Assembly (NCBI RefSeq): GCF_011751075.1
Contig: NZ_JAALLN010000001.1
Coordinates: forward strand, 719,113-783,112
Source: Flavobacterium poyangense
GTDB lineage: Bacteria > Bacteroidota > Bacteroidia > Flavobacteriales > Flavobacteriaceae
Length of the DNA stretch: 64,000 bases
Reading direction: 5' to 3'
The notes below the pieces were generated by a model. It had not been told where the DNA came from. It was given only the letters and a program-made list of their open reading frames with translations, and did no database searches. This document shows, piece after piece, positions 1 through 10,383 of the stretch; positions within the stretch are counted from its first letter, which is position 1, and every line of letters starts with the position of its first letter. A program made the position numbers and the translations under genes.

Positions 1-1038
1 GAGTTAGTTGAAATTGAAGCCAGTGATCCGGCAGTAAGCCTGAACGGCAATCTTTCTGCCTCTGATTTGTCTGAAATTATCCAACTTGAAAACCTGGAAT
101 TGCGTCATGGCGGTACCATTACCGAAACGGAACTTCAGGATTGGGCCGATGCCAAATTACTGTTTCAACAATTGTCAAAAATCCGTGGAAGAGCTAAATT
201 TCAAGGCATTCCTGCCGTGAAACCTAATACCATCATTACACTTGAAGGTGTTGGGGATCGATTCAACGGAGACGCTTATGTCACCGGTGTTTTTCATGAA
301 CTGACAGAAGGAAACTGGACAATCGATGCACAATTCGGATTAAATCCCGAATGGTTCTCTGAAACGTTCGACATTCATACGCCGACCGGCTCCGGAATCA
401 TCCCGGCCATAAAAGGTTTACACGTTGGAATTGTCACCCAATTAGAGGGAGATCCCAATGGTGAAGATCGCATTTTGGTAAAAATTCCCATCATCAATAA
501 CGAAGAACAAGGCATTTGGTGTCGTGTTGCTTCACCCGATGCAGGGGAAAACAGAGGTGTTTTTTTCAGACCTGAAATAGAAGATGAGGTGATTATTGGT
601 TTTGTCAATGAAGACCCAAACAATGCCATCGTTTTAGGAATGCTTCACAGCAGCGGAAAACCCGCTCCGATTCCCGCTTCCGATGACAACCATCAGAAAG
701 GAATTGTAACCCGAAGCGAAATGAAGGTTTTATTTGACGATGAAAAAAAATCCATCGGAATTGAAACCCCCGCCGGAAAAAAAATAACAATCGATGAAGA
801 CAAGGGTGTGATTGTAATCGAAGACGAAAATTCGAACGTAATCACCATTGACAGCAAAGGAATAAAAATGGAAAGTGCCGGAAACATTGAGTTAATCGCA
901 TCAGGTGATGTAACTATTGAAGGCACGAATGTTTCTTTAAAAGCAAAAGCGCAATATAAAGCAGAAGGAAACGCCGGTGCCGAAATGTCATCGAGCGCCG
1001 TTGCTATTGTAAAAGGAAGTATCGTACAAATAAACTAA
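1..1038 (+). CDS. eCIS spike protein, VgrG/Afp8-like (5' end cut by window edge)
   Basis: The frame is open from the first base, so only the C-terminal 345 residues are present. The visible part fits the central spike of a contractile injection system, which trimerises under the baseplate and carries the PAAR tip. About 130 residues in there is a phage gp5/VgrG-type OB domain (around HVGIVTQLEGDPNGEDRI, then IWCRVASPDAG and GFVNEDPNNAIVLGML). The end is a short-period beta-helix with repeated ITIDE/VIVIED/ITIDS strands, as in spike needles. The gene is followed 4 bp later by the PAAR gene and then by gp25 and baseplate genes, the usual eCIS order. An early TTG at 67 is an internal codon, not a start. 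The role is confident from family and context; the N-terminal gp27-like part is not visible. Confidence 0.9.
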   Translation, partial: ELVEIEASDPAVSLNGNLSASDLSEIIQLENLELRHGGTITETELQDWADAKLLFQQLSKIRGRAKFQGIPAVKPNTIITLEGVGDRFNGDAYVTGVFHELTEGNWTIDAQFGLNPEWFSETFDIHTPTGSGIIPAIKGLHVGIVTQLEGDPNGEDRILVKIPIINNEEQGIWCRVASPDAGENRGVFFRPEIEDEVIIGFVNEDPNNAIVLGMLHSSGKPAPIPASDDNHQKGIVTRSEMKVLFDDEKKSIGIETPAGKKITIDEDKGVIVIEDENSNVITIDSKGIKMESAGNIELIASGDVTIEGTNVSLKAKAQYKAEGNAGAEMSSSAVAIVKGSIVQIN

Positions 1039-1042
1039 GACT

Positions 1043-1333
1043 ATGGGAGCACCAGCCGCCAGAATTACAGACATGCATGTTTGCCCGATGGTTACCGGAA
1101 CGGTTCCTCATGTGGGCGGTCCGATTTTACCTCCCGGCGCCCCAACAGTATTAATTGGTGGAGTTCCGGCTGCCTGTGTAGGCGATATGGCAACTTGCAC
1201 CGGGCCACCCGATACGATCGCTGCAGGTTCTTCAACAGTTTTAATTGGTGGCAAACCCGCCGCACGAATGGGGGATTCAACCGCACATGGCGGTACAATA
1301 GTAGCCGGATTAACAACGGTATTAATTGGTTAA
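1043..1333 (+). CDS. PAAR-domain spike-tip protein
   Basis: This 96-residue protein is almost entirely PAAR repeat: GAPAARITD, then GGPILPPGAPTVLIGG with PAACVGD, then STVLIGGKPAARMGD and TTVLIG. PAAR proteins fold into a small zinc-stapled cone that sharpens the spike tip and can attach effectors. His and Cys residues near HVCP and in GDMATCTGPP are the likely metal ligands. It starts 4 bp after the spike gene and ends just before the gp25 gene, matching the Afp8-Afp10-Afp9 cluster. There is no extension on either side, so it is a plain tip and not a PAAR-toxin fusion. Confidence 0.95.
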   Translation: MGAPAARITDMHVCPMVTGTVPHVGGPILPPGAPTVLIGGVPAACVGDMATCTGPPDTIAAGSSTVLIGGKPAARMGDSTAHGGTIVAGLTTVLIG

Positions 1334-1335
1334 TT

Positions 1336-1746
1336 ATGGAAACGGAACAAGATTTTTTAGGTATTGGATGGAGTTTCCCTCCTGAATTTAACGTAGGCAG
1401 CAAAACAGTAACCATGCTAAGCGATGAAAACGACATCAAAAGCAGCCTGGAGATTTTGCTTTCCACCAAAATTGGCGAACGCATCATGCAACCCAAATAT
1501 GGTTGTAATATGGATGAACTGTTGTTTAATCCATTGAATCAAACTTTAAAAACGTTTGTTTCCGAACTTATCAGAACGGCCATTCTTTACCATGAACCAA
1601 GAATTGACGTTGAAAAAATTGACATTACAAAAGGCGACGATTTGAGTGGAGAATTATTAGTACTGATTGATTTTAAAGTACGCGCTACCAATTCGAGAAT
1701 AAATATGGTTTATCCATTTTACAAACAAGAAGGAACCGACTTATAA
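1336..1746 (+). CDS. gp25-like baseplate wedge protein
   Basis: This 136-residue protein belongs to the GPW/gp25 family, the wedge component that links the baseplate to the first sheath ring. Family features are the FLGIGWSFPPEF start, a helix with DIKSSLEILLSTKIGERIM, then QPKYGCNMDELLF and the closing beta strands (LLVLIDFKV). The start chosen is the ATG at 1336, two bases after the PAAR stop. An upstream in-frame extension to 1081 overlaps PAAR completely and has no family similarity. It is followed 11 bp later by the J-like baseplate gene. Confidence 0.93.
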   Translation: METEQDFLGIGWSFPPEFNVGSKTVTMLSDENDIKSSLEILLSTKIGERIMQPKYGCNMDELLFNPLNQTLKTFVSELIRTAILYHEPRIDVEKIDITKGDDLSGELLVLIDFKVRATNSRINMVYPFYKQEGTDL

Positions 1747-1757
1747 ATTGTTAAAAG

Positions 1758-4700
1758 ATGAGTAATTGTACCACTATAGTGAGTGTTTTGACTTCTAATG
1801 GCAGCGACCAAAAGCAGCGCTATATCAATGCGTTGCAACCTGAAAACATTCGTCTTAATGATTTTGAACTGACCGACTGGGTTTTGTTTGCTTATAATTT
1901 TTCTGAATATGTAAATTATTTTGACACTGCCAATCCCAAAAAACCTTCAAGCGACTGGAAGCCTTTTTTCGATTTTTTTAATTTGAATGGTCAAAAACCA
2001 TCCGTAGAAAATCAATTGAAACTCGACCGTATTAAAAAAGAACTGGTTGATCTGATTGCAGAAACAACGCAAGAATCTGCCATTACTCCTCATTTGACAT
2101 TATTCCTTACTTTTTTGATGTTGTTAGAAAACAGCAAAAAAAGATACAATACACTCACAAAACGTCATCTTGATTTTTATTACAATCAAGTATTACAGAT
2201 TGACAAATTACCTGCCACACCGGATAAGGTGTATCTTATTTTTGAACTGGCCAAAAATGCTGTTCAGGAAAAAATTGACGCCAAAACCGGTTTCGACGGA
2301 GGCAAAGATGCTACTGGAAAAACACTAATCTATTCCTCAAACAACGAATTGATCGCCAATAAAACGGTCGTTTCTTCCTTGAAAAATGTCTATAACGACG
2401 TCCTTTCAAAAAAGATAACAGCCAGTCCAATCGCTAATTCTTATGACGGTTTAGGAAAAGCATTTCCGGATAAAAACAACACCCAATGGTGGCCTTTTGG
2501 TTACACCAACGCCGATGGCTTTCCTATTGCATTGCCCGATGCGACTCTGGGATTTGCAGTGGCCTCACCTATTCTTTTTTTAGCAGAAGGAAGACGAGCC
2601 ATTCAGATGATTTTTACCTTTCAAAACAACATCACTCCTATTACTTATACTATTCTCAAAGACTGTTTAAGCCTTCAGTTAACCACGGCAAAAAAATGGC
2701 TTGAAATTGATAAAATTTCAGAAACAGTATCCATAAAAACAGGCGACCCTTACAAAACTTCCGTTAGCGGAAAAATCATGAAAGTTGCTTTTCTGCTGGA
2801 TGAAAACACAGACGCCATTACGGGCTATATCCCCAAAATACACGGCGACGAATTTGCTACTGATTTGCCTCTAGCCAAATTCTATCTGGATACTACAAAG
2901 GCCAATGGATATGACCTGTACAAATCATTCGCTCAAAACAAATTAGAAAACATTACCATAAATATAGATGTACAAAACATTCGCAATGCTGTTTTAGAGA
3001 ACGATCATGGCACTATCAATGCTACAAAACCATTTTTCCCTTTTTCGACACAACCTGTTGAGGGTTCTAATTTTTACATCAGATACAACGAAGCTTTTAT
3101 CAAAAAATGGAGCGGCTTTAACATTGATATTCTTTGGAAAAATATCCCTTCTAATCTGGTAGAATATTACAAAGCCTACAAATCGTCTGCTCTAAATACC
3201 ATCAGCCTGACCGAATTTGAAACCAGTATTGTAAAAGATAACGGAACCTTTAATCCCGCGCTGCCCATTGTAGACGCTAACGAGTATTTTAAATATAAAT
3301 TAGCCGTTTTGTCTAATAATGTCTGGAAGGATTATGGTCTTGAAGCATCGCTTTTTACTACTGCAAATGTACTTAAGACCAACTTTACCGTAAGCAATAC
3401 CGATTTCGTTACGAATAAAAACGGCAATCTGAAACTCACATTGACCAAACCATTTCTGCATAATTTGTATCCCAAAATATATGCGTTGGCGCTTTCCAGC
3501 AAAAACAAAAATGTAGTAGTCCCAAATGCGCCTTACACACCACTGGTTGAAAGTGTTACCCTGAATTATACCGCCTCAGAAACGACTCGTTTTATCACTT
3601 CGGGAGTGCAGACAATTGAAGGGGTTTATAATCAAAACGTGGCCAAATTATTCCATATACACCCTTTCGGATATGCAGAAGAACACTCTTATCTAAAATC
3701 GAAGCTGGATTATGTAGAAAATAAAAATTCGTATCTGCTTCCTACCTATTGCAAAGGAGGAGAATTGTTTATTGGTCTTGAAAATGTGCAGGAATTGCAG
3801 CAAATTACCTTGCTTTTTCAGGTGTTGGAAGGAAGTGAGAATCCAACGATACCCTCCTTTACCGGAAAACAAAAAATAGAATGGTCTGTTTTGGGGAATA
3901 ATGAATGGCGTATTCTTAACTATTCTGATATTTTACTGAATGAAACCGACAACTTATTACAATCGGGCATTCTGAAATTCAACTTACCAAAAGAAGCCAC
4001 TCAAAACAACACCAAACTCCCTAAGAATTATATCTGGCTTAAAGCCAAAATGCATAAAAAATACGATGTGGTTTGCAAAATGATCGGCATTCATTCGCAA
4101 GCCGTTCTGGCAACTTTTCAAAACAACGCTAATGAACTGTCGCATCTAAAAACCGGATTAGAGGCCGAAACCATTTCCAAACTAATTCAGAGACTCAGTA
4201 ATGTAAAATCGGTTACCCAACCTTACAACAGTTTTGATCATAAACCTGAAGAGTCCAACGAAGATTATTACAGAAGAATCAGCGAACGCCTTAGACATAA
4301 AAACAGAGCAATTACCATGTGGGATTACGAACATATCGTCCTGCAGAAATTTCCGGAGTTGTACAAGGTAAAATGCCTCAATCATACTTCTGAAACTTCC
4401 TATCAATCACCCGGTAATGTGACTCTCGTAGTGATTCCGGACACGGTAAACAAAAACGTATTTGACATTTACCAGCCACGAGTGAGCACGGCGACCCTTA
4501 ACAAGGTCAAAAAACATATTGATCAATTGAACTCGCTGCACGTAACTACTTTTGTGATCAATCCAAATTATGAAGAAGTCAAGGTTGATTTGAAAGTAAA
4601 ATTCAAGCCCGGTTTTGATGAAAATTTCTACTCGCAGCAACTCAATATCGATATTATCAAATTTTTATCACCCTGGGCACTCGACAAAAATAGTCCGATC

Positions 4701-4934
4701 ACATTTGGAGTCAGTATTCACTCCAGTCTGCTCATCAATTACATCGAAAAACTAGGTTATGTTGATTATCTGCAAGATGTGAAACTATTAAAAAATGGAG
4801 CCTTGTCTGATAAAGTCGCAGTTCCATCTAATCCGAAATCGATTTTAGTTTCAGCCAAAAGTCATTTCATCAGCACCGACATCAAACCATGTACTGTTAA
4901 AACCATAGAACCCAAAGAAGAATGTCAACTGTAA
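1758..4934 (+). CDS. Baseplate J-like wedge protein (Afp11-like)
   Basis: This large protein (1058 residues) lies between gp25 and a second large baseplate gene, the position of Afp11/gp6-type wedge proteins in eCIS. The C-terminal third is the recognisable part. Around residues 830-1000 it has ESNEDYYRRISERLRHKNRA, WDYEHIVLQKFPELYKVKC and VTLVVIPD, then DLKVKFKPG, features of the baseplate J family. The N-terminal two thirds are poorly conserved and probably make contacts specific to this lineage. The last 13 bases overlap the start of the next gene, which suggests translational coupling. The baseplate assignment is strong; exact equivalence to Afp11 is inferred from order and size. Confidence 0.88.
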   Translation: MSNCTTIVSVLTSNGSDQKQRYINALQPENIRLNDFELTDWVLFAYNFSEYVNYFDTANPKKPSSDWKPFFDFFNLNGQKPSVENQLKLDRIKKELVDLIAETTQESAITPHLTLFLTFLMLLENSKKRYNTLTKRHLDFYYNQVLQIDKLPATPDKVYLIFELAKNAVQEKIDAKTGFDGGKDATGKTLIYSSNNELIANKTVVSSLKNVYNDVLSKKITASPIANSYDGLGKAFPDKNNTQWWPFGYTNADGFPIALPDATLGFAVASPILFLAEGRRAIQMIFTFQNNITPITYTILKDCLSLQLTTAKKWLEIDKISETVSIKTGDPYKTSVSGKIMKVAFLLDENTDAITGYIPKIHGDEFATDLPLAKFYLDTTKANGYDLYKSFAQNKLENITINIDVQNIRNAVLENDHGTINATKPFFPFSTQPVEGSNFYIRYNEAFIKKWSGFNIDILWKNIPSNLVEYYKAYKSSALNTISLTEFETSIVKDNGTFNPALPIVDANEYFKYKLAVLSNNVWKDYGLEASLFTTANVLKTNFTVSNTDFVTNKNGNLKLTLTKPFLHNLYPKIYALALSSKNKNVVVPNAPYTPLVESVTLNYTASETTRFITSGVQTIEGVYNQNVAKLFHIHPFGYAEEHSYLKSKLDYVENKNSYLLPTYCKGGELFIGLENVQELQQITLLFQVLEGSENPTIPSFTGKQKIEWSVLGNNEWRILNYSDILLNETDNLLQSGILKFNLPKEATQNNTKLPKNYIWLKAKMHKKYDVVCKMIGIHSQAVLATFQNNANELSHLKTGLEAETISKLIQRLSNVKSVTQPYNSFDHKPEESNEDYYRRISERLRHKNRAITMWDYEHIVLQKFPELYKVKCLNHTSETSYQSPGNVTLVVIPDTVNKNVFDIYQPRVSTATLNKVKKHIDQLNSLHVTTFVINPNYEEVKVDLKVKFKPGFDENFYSQQLNIDIIKFLSPWALDKNSPITFGVSIHSSLLINYIEKLGYVDYLQDVKLLKNGALSDKVAVPSNPKSILVSAKSHFISTDIKPCTVKTIEPKEECQL

Positions 4935-7669
4935 ACCAACATATCAGCATCCCGAAAAACGTCAGTTCCAATGATGACATGAGTTTTGACTTCCTTCGAA
5001 AAAAGGGAATCGAGTACATTGAATCGTTAGGAAGCCAGTTTTGGACCGACTACAACACGCACGATCCCGGAATTACAATTCTGGAAGTGCTTTGTTATGC
5101 GATTACCGATTTGGGTATGAGAATCAATTTGCCTATTGAGGATTTGCTAAGCAATGCTTCCAACCCCATAGACGAACAATTTTTTACCGCCGCAGAAATT
5201 CTGCCAACGCAAGCGGTTACAGCTCTTGATTACCGAAAAATTATAATTGATATTGATCCCGCAAAAATCAAAAATTGCTGGCTTCAAAAAACAACCAAAA
5301 AATTATTTATCAATTGTAAAAAAGGGAAAATCTCGCTCAAAAAAGAAGATTTTGCCGACACCTTACCCACTTTTATTAAAGAGTCTGAAATTAAAGGTTA
5401 CTACAATATATTAGTTGATTTTGAAGAAAGTACAGTTGCCGAGAAAAAGCTGCTTAAAACTAAAATCATCGAAAAATTTCATGAGAACAGAAACCTTTGC
5501 GAAGATGTTTTAGGAGTACAGGAAGTAGAAATTCAGCCCATAGCGGTTTGTGCTTTAATTGAAATTGTTCCCGAAGCCAATGAAGAATACGTTCATGCCG
5601 CCATCACTTTAGAACTCGAAAAATACTTCTCGCCAACCATCCGATATTATTCATTGGCCGAAATGTTTGAGAAAGGATATACAAGCGATGAAATTTATGA
5701 GGGGCCTTTTCTGGATAACGGATTTATTGATACTACCGAATTAGAAAACTCTTCTTTAAAAACCGAAGTACGCCTTTCAGACATTATGCAAATCATCATG
5801 AATGTAGAAGGTGTATCGGTAATCAAAGACATCTCTTTAAACAATTGTGACGCTATAGAAGCCGAAGGAAGCGTTTGGAACATCTGTATTCCTGCCAATA
5901 AAAAACCAAATCTTTGCTCCAAAAGCACGCTGAACTTCAGCAAAGGGGTTTTGCCTGTTACCGTCAACAAAGTAAAAGCAAAAAAATACTTAGACGACTT
6001 AAAAGAAGATCTTGCCTATTCGCAAAAAAAAGCGGCTAAAAACAGAGAACTAAAAATACCTCAGGGCAGAATTGTAGAGTCTGATTTTTATACTAGTGTT
6101 ACCAATAATTTTCCTGAAAATTATGGTATTGGCGAAATCGGCCTGTCAGATTCCGCCAGTGTAGAACGAAAAGCCAAAGCCAAACAGCTCAAAGGCTATC
6201 TGCTGTTTTTTGATCAGATTCTGGCCAGTTATTTCAAACATCTGAGCAATATCAAAGAATTGCTTTCGATCAACAATAGCTTACCCAATACCTATTTTAC
6301 TCAGGCTATTTCGGATATGACGGGTTTTAAAGAAATTGTAAATCCAACGTATCTGTCTTCAAGTGAAGAGAAACTGGACGAATCTTTGTTTGGTCATTTA
6401 GACGATGCTATTAAAAGACAAAACGAAATAAAAGACCATCTTATCGCACGATTTGCAGAACGATTTGCAGAATATGCTTTTTTAATGAAATCATTGTACG
6501 GCTCCTCTTCCGAGGAAATTGTATTGCAAAACAAATCCGATTTTTTAATCAATTACAATACCATAAGCGGTCAACGAGGCAGCGGGTTTAATTACTTTAA
6601 TCAGCCGGTGGCGAATTTATGGAATACGTTTAATGTAACAGGATTAGAAAACCGAATTGCCGGTTTGTTAGGAATTAAAGGCGATAGAAATCCTTACACA
6701 AACAAAAGAGGAATCAGAAGAAAAAACATCTCTAATTTATTTGTTCAGATTTATGATCCGAGTCCGGCTGTGCTTCCGAATCTTTTTAGATGGAGAATCA
6801 GAAACAGTGCCAATAAAATAATCCTGACGGCAACCGAAGATTATACGAATCAATCGACTGCTGTGAAGGAAATGTATTTTTCAATTCTTAAAATTTACGA
6901 AACCAGTGAGAAAGAAATTGAGAAAGCATTTGAGAATCTTATAAAAGACAGAGAGAATGGAGTTCCATTTAAAGATACCGTTATCGATACTTTTGAGGTG
7001 ATTGAATCGGATACGCATAAATATTCGTTTCACATTATCAATCCGGAATTTGTTGATGACCCCGACAATCCCGACAGAATCATAGCCCGTCAGTACAAAT
7101 TGTATCTGACTTTAGAAGACGTAAGAGCAGCGATGCTTGATTTACTGATTTTCTTTAAAGAAGAATTCAGCGATGAAGGTATTTTCCTTGTAGAACACAT
7201 TCTTCTGGTTCCCGATCCAACCAAGGTAATTGACGAAAGTTATTATATGCCCATCTGCATAGAAGACTGTTCAGAGGATTGTTGTATCCCCAATCCCTAT
7301 TCGTTTAAAATCAGTGTGGTTTTACCGGGTTACACCTATCGTTTTGCAGATGTTGACTTTAGAAACTTTGCCGAAAATGTAATTCGGCAAGAAATTCCGT
7401 CCCATATTTTAGGCAAAATCTGCTGGATTGGGTACCGGAAAGATCATATTACCCCCAAAGACAATGATTTACTTGATTTTGAAAGAGATTTCAAAAATTT
7501 TCTAACCGATAAAACACAAACCAAACAAGATGCTTTACCGGACTTCATTAAATCATTATCAAAATTAAATTCTATTTATCCAACAGGAACCTTATACAAC
7601 TGTGTCGACGAAGAAGAAGAGATTTCAGGAAAAATAGTTTTAGGAAGAACAAATTTAGGAACATTATAA
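4922..7669 (+). CDS. Large baseplate protein (Afp12-like)
   Basis: This 915-residue protein overlaps the preceding baseplate gene by 13 bp. The N-terminus (SFDFLRKKGIEYIESLGSQ, FWTDYNTHDPGITILEVLCY, ITDLGMRI) matches the conserved opening of eCIS Afp12/gp6-related proteins, where the HDPGIT segment is typical. The middle contains LLFFDQILASYFKHLSNIKE and a helical region with AERFAEYAFLM. A Cys-rich stretch near residues 775-790 (MPICIEDCSEDCCIP) could bind metal or form disulphides. It probably forms the second half of the wedge heterodimer. The family call is confident; detailed contacts are not readable from sequence. Confidence 0.88.
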   Translation: MSTVNQHISIPKNVSSNDDMSFDFLRKKGIEYIESLGSQFWTDYNTHDPGITILEVLCYAITDLGMRINLPIEDLLSNASNPIDEQFFTAAEILPTQAVTALDYRKIIIDIDPAKIKNCWLQKTTKKLFINCKKGKISLKKEDFADTLPTFIKESEIKGYYNILVDFEESTVAEKKLLKTKIIEKFHENRNLCEDVLGVQEVEIQPIAVCALIEIVPEANEEYVHAAITLELEKYFSPTIRYYSLAEMFEKGYTSDEIYEGPFLDNGFIDTTELENSSLKTEVRLSDIMQIIMNVEGVSVIKDISLNNCDAIEAEGSVWNICIPANKKPNLCSKSTLNFSKGVLPVTVNKVKAKKYLDDLKEDLAYSQKKAAKNRELKIPQGRIVESDFYTSVTNNFPENYGIGEIGLSDSASVERKAKAKQLKGYLLFFDQILASYFKHLSNIKELLSINNSLPNTYFTQAISDMTGFKEIVNPTYLSSSEEKLDESLFGHLDDAIKRQNEIKDHLIARFAERFAEYAFLMKSLYGSSSEEIVLQNKSDFLINYNTISGQRGSGFNYFNQPVANLWNTFNVTGLENRIAGLLGIKGDRNPYTNKRGIRRKNISNLFVQIYDPSPAVLPNLFRWRIRNSANKIILTATEDYTNQSTAVKEMYFSILKIYETSEKEIEKAFENLIKDRENGVPFKDTVIDTFEVIESDTHKYSFHIINPEFVDDPDNPDRIIARQYKLYLTLEDVRAAMLDLLIFFKEEFSDEGIFLVEHILLVPDPTKVIDESYYMPICIEDCSEDCCIPNPYSFKISVVLPGYTYRFADVDFRNFAENVIRQEIPSHILGKICWIGYRKDHITPKDNDLLDFERDFKNFLTDKTQTKQDALPDFIKSLSKLNSIYPTGTLYNCVDEEEEISGKIVLGRTNLGTL

Positions 7670-7681
7670 AAATACAAGGTC

Positions 7682-10375
7682 ATGGCAACAAAACTTACCA
7701 CCATTACAGGGCATTATCATAGTTACGTAGAAGATCAGGTGTTAACCCACTATCAGCTCAACGAAACTATTGATTATTTTGATGACCAAAATCGATTAGA
7801 CAGAATCTTTCTTACCGGTACAGGAATTGTTTGTGGCTTTAAGATTTCAGCCGATGCTGCCTTTTCTACCGTAACCATAACGCAAGGAAACGGAATTACA
7901 ACCGACGGCGATCTGATAAAATTAAAAAAAGAGATTGATAAACCTTTATCAACCCTCCTTAAACAAAAATTGTTTACGATTGATTTTGCCCAGATCAATT
8001 ATAAATCCTATCGACTGTTTGATAATGACAAAGGCAAATATGCTCCTTTTAAAGACATCAACAATGTGATTCTGCCAATATGGGAATTACTGCCTGAAAA
8101 ACCAATCGGAACGCCTTTGGAAAGTGGAGAAGCGCTGTTGACAAGTTTTGTTAATCTAAAGGATTATGTTGTGATACTGTATCTGGAGAACTATACTAAA
8201 GATGCCTCTTTATGCGATGAAATTGATTGTTCCAACAAAGGTGGTGAAGAAATTTTCAATTTACGTGTACTTGTAACAACTCAGGCAACGGCTAATATCA
8301 TTATTGACAAAACCGGTTCTCCGGGAAGAGATCCGCTTTACAAGAAATATGATGTATTTCAAAAATACAGTGCACTGGAGGAATTGGGTGTAAGAAAAGT
8401 AATTCCAACCTTCAACAGTACTTCAACAGCCATTAAAACCAAACAACTTTTCAATACGGTTGTCAGTGATGTTACGTTTAAATCTGAATTACTTCTCAAT
8501 TTAGCGACTGTCCTTATCCCTTTTGGTTATATAACACATATTTCAGATATAAACGATCGTTTCAATGCCTTGTTTACCATTGACCCAAACAATATCCCAT
8601 CTGATATTCATTATCGATATGATTTGTTAAAAGATGTTGTGGCAACTTACAAAGAGTTGAAAGATCTTTTCATACAGCTCAAATCAGAATGTAATCCGCC
8701 TATTAATTCATTTCCAAAACATCTGTTGTTAGGCGTTCTGGGAGATCCGAATCGTTTTAAAAACTACAGACATCAATTTTACAAAGCGGCAACTTTAGAT
8801 CAGAATAAAACGTTTCATCATTTTGACTCTTTGGTAAGAAGACTTAAAGGCATTTTAGATAACTATCTGATAAGTGCCAACAGCATTAAAATTACGCCAT
8901 CTAAAACAATGGGAAAATTAGGTGCCAAATCGGTTCCTTACTATTATAATGTCGATGACAATTTATTGCATGCCTGGGACTTTGAAAAAAGCAGTCTTTA
9001 TATCCACCAAGCCAATTTCAGCTACCACACCACAAATCTGTTGAATGACGACTACATCAAAGCACCACTAAATTATTGCCTGGACGATTACGATTTTTAC
9101 CGAATAGAAGGGTATCTAAACGATAGTATAGATGATGTAAAAACGTTTTTGAACGCTAAAAAAATAGAATACGGATTGGATTTTGATTTTTATATCCTGG
9201 ATATCCTTGACAATGCGGCCGATTTAAAAGTTTTATTCAATACCAATTATTCGTTTGAGCATAAAGCCGGTGTAAAAAAGGGAGGTACTTTATTACTGCT
9301 AAAATCAGACAACGTTTTTATAACCGATTTCGCCATTGACGGAAAAATAAGTCCCGACAGCGGATTGGGCTGCTGCACCATTACAGAATGTCTGTATCCT
9401 TGGATCAGCTCTTTAAAATACATCAATAATTTATCCCGAAGCCTTAAAGGTACGCAAAGTAACATCAAAGCGATGCCAACGCATTATATTCTTAATGTTC
9501 GAAAATACAGCATCAATGGAGTTAACCTCATCAACGCCCCTGTTATTATCCGGGTTCCATTGACTGAGGTATTCTTGCGTCGACTTCATGTAGTGATGCA
9601 AACCCTCAATACACAATTCCCAACCGGTCTTTTGTTTGATTTTATCGAAGAAGAAAAGAAACTCAAAATCATGAAATTAGACAAGGATAAATTTGAATTT
9701 GAAATACAGGACATCACTCAAAAATCGACCAGCCCTGTCTATAAATTTACAGAAACCGGAATTACAAGAAATGGCAGAATATATCGTGCCACGGGTATTA
9801 CCTGCTCTATCCTTAACGCGCACAATCAGAATGTGTATCGCAAAATTCACAATAATTACGATCCGATCAATAAAGACGATGACAACTTTGGCAGATTTGA
9901 TGAAGACTGGAGAAAATGGGAGATCCTGAAAAAACGATTAATCCATCATGAAACCACATCTAATTTCCGCAGGTTTATTGACAATTTTGAACAGTTTGAA
10001 AATATTCCAAGTGCCGAAATTAATAAAAGTGTAGGACAGGAATTACGCGAAATTTCCCGTGCCATCCGTGCTGCAGATTCCAGACTTACCGATATTTATA
10101 TTGGAGGCGACTGGACCAACGGAAACTGGGTAAACAGTACCATGTGCAATTACTTTAACACCAAATCATGGAGCACCAATGATGATGTGGTTTTATTCAT
10201 CAATCTTAGAAAAAAATTACACAATGAAGATCGTGTCAGCAAATACATGATTCATATCAATACCAGTCTAAACATCAATGTAAGTCAGTTAGCAGGAATA
10301 ATCAGTCAGTATGCAACAAAAGCGGAGTTTTATTTTCAGAAACCGGCAGAAGGAAATTTCATCAAGATACCGTAA
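7682..10375 (+). CDS. eCIS-associated protein of unknown function (897 aa)
   Basis: I do not recognise a named family over the whole length. The protein sits at the end of the structural block, 12 bp after the Afp12-like gene, so it is probably a baseplate periphery, tail-fibre-anchor or cage component. The first 110 residues (TGHYHSYVEDQVLTHYQLNE, then DRIFLTGTGIVCGFKI and TITQGNGITTDGDLIKL) read like a beta-rich phage-type attachment module. The middle is helical. The end contains a conserved-looking GGDWTNGNWVNSTMCNYF and a final MIHINTSLNINVSQLAGII. There is no signal peptide or membrane segment. A receptor-binding fibre is an alternative, but the low-complexity repeats usual in fibres are absent. 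Confidence 0.6.
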   Translation: MATKLTTITGHYHSYVEDQVLTHYQLNETIDYFDDQNRLDRIFLTGTGIVCGFKISADAAFSTVTITQGNGITTDGDLIKLKKEIDKPLSTLLKQKLFTIDFAQINYKSYRLFDNDKGKYAPFKDINNVILPIWELLPEKPIGTPLESGEALLTSFVNLKDYVVILYLENYTKDASLCDEIDCSNKGGEEIFNLRVLVTTQATANIIIDKTGSPGRDPLYKKYDVFQKYSALEELGVRKVIPTFNSTSTAIKTKQLFNTVVSDVTFKSELLLNLATVLIPFGYITHISDINDRFNALFTIDPNNIPSDIHYRYDLLKDVVATYKELKDLFIQLKSECNPPINSFPKHLLLGVLGDPNRFKNYRHQFYKAATLDQNKTFHHFDSLVRRLKGILDNYLISANSIKITPSKTMGKLGAKSVPYYYNVDDNLLHAWDFEKSSLYIHQANFSYHTTNLLNDDYIKAPLNYCLDDYDFYRIEGYLNDSIDDVKTFLNAKKIEYGLDFDFYILDILDNAADLKVLFNTNYSFEHKAGVKKGGTLLLLKSDNVFITDFAIDGKISPDSGLGCCTITECLYPWISSLKYINNLSRSLKGTQSNIKAMPTHYILNVRKYSINGVNLINAPVIIRVPLTEVFLRRLHVVMQTLNTQFPTGLLFDFIEEEKKLKIMKLDKDKFEFEIQDITQKSTSPVYKFTETGITRNGRIYRATGITCSILNAHNQNVYRKIHNNYDPINKDDDNFGRFDEDWRKWEILKKRLIHHETTSNFRRFIDNFEQFENIPSAEINKSVGQELREISRAIRAADSRLTDIYIGGDWTNGNWVNSTMCNYFNTKSWSTNDDVVLFINLRKKLHNEDRVSKYMIHINTSLNINVSQLAGIISQYATKAEFYFQKPAEGNFIKIP

Positions 10376-10383
10376 TAAAAAAG

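Noticed and set aside
1081..1335. N-terminal extension of the gp25 gene
   Set aside because: It overlaps the PAAR gene in another frame and has no gp25 similarity; ATG 1336 fits the family.
1..10375. Type VI secretion system (T6SS-iii) of Bacteroidota
   Set aside because: The DUF4157 cargo, AAA+ ATPase of Afp15 type and Afp11/Afp12-like baseplate genes fit eCIS. No TssB/TssC, ClpV or membrane-complex gene is visible, although upstream sequence is missing.
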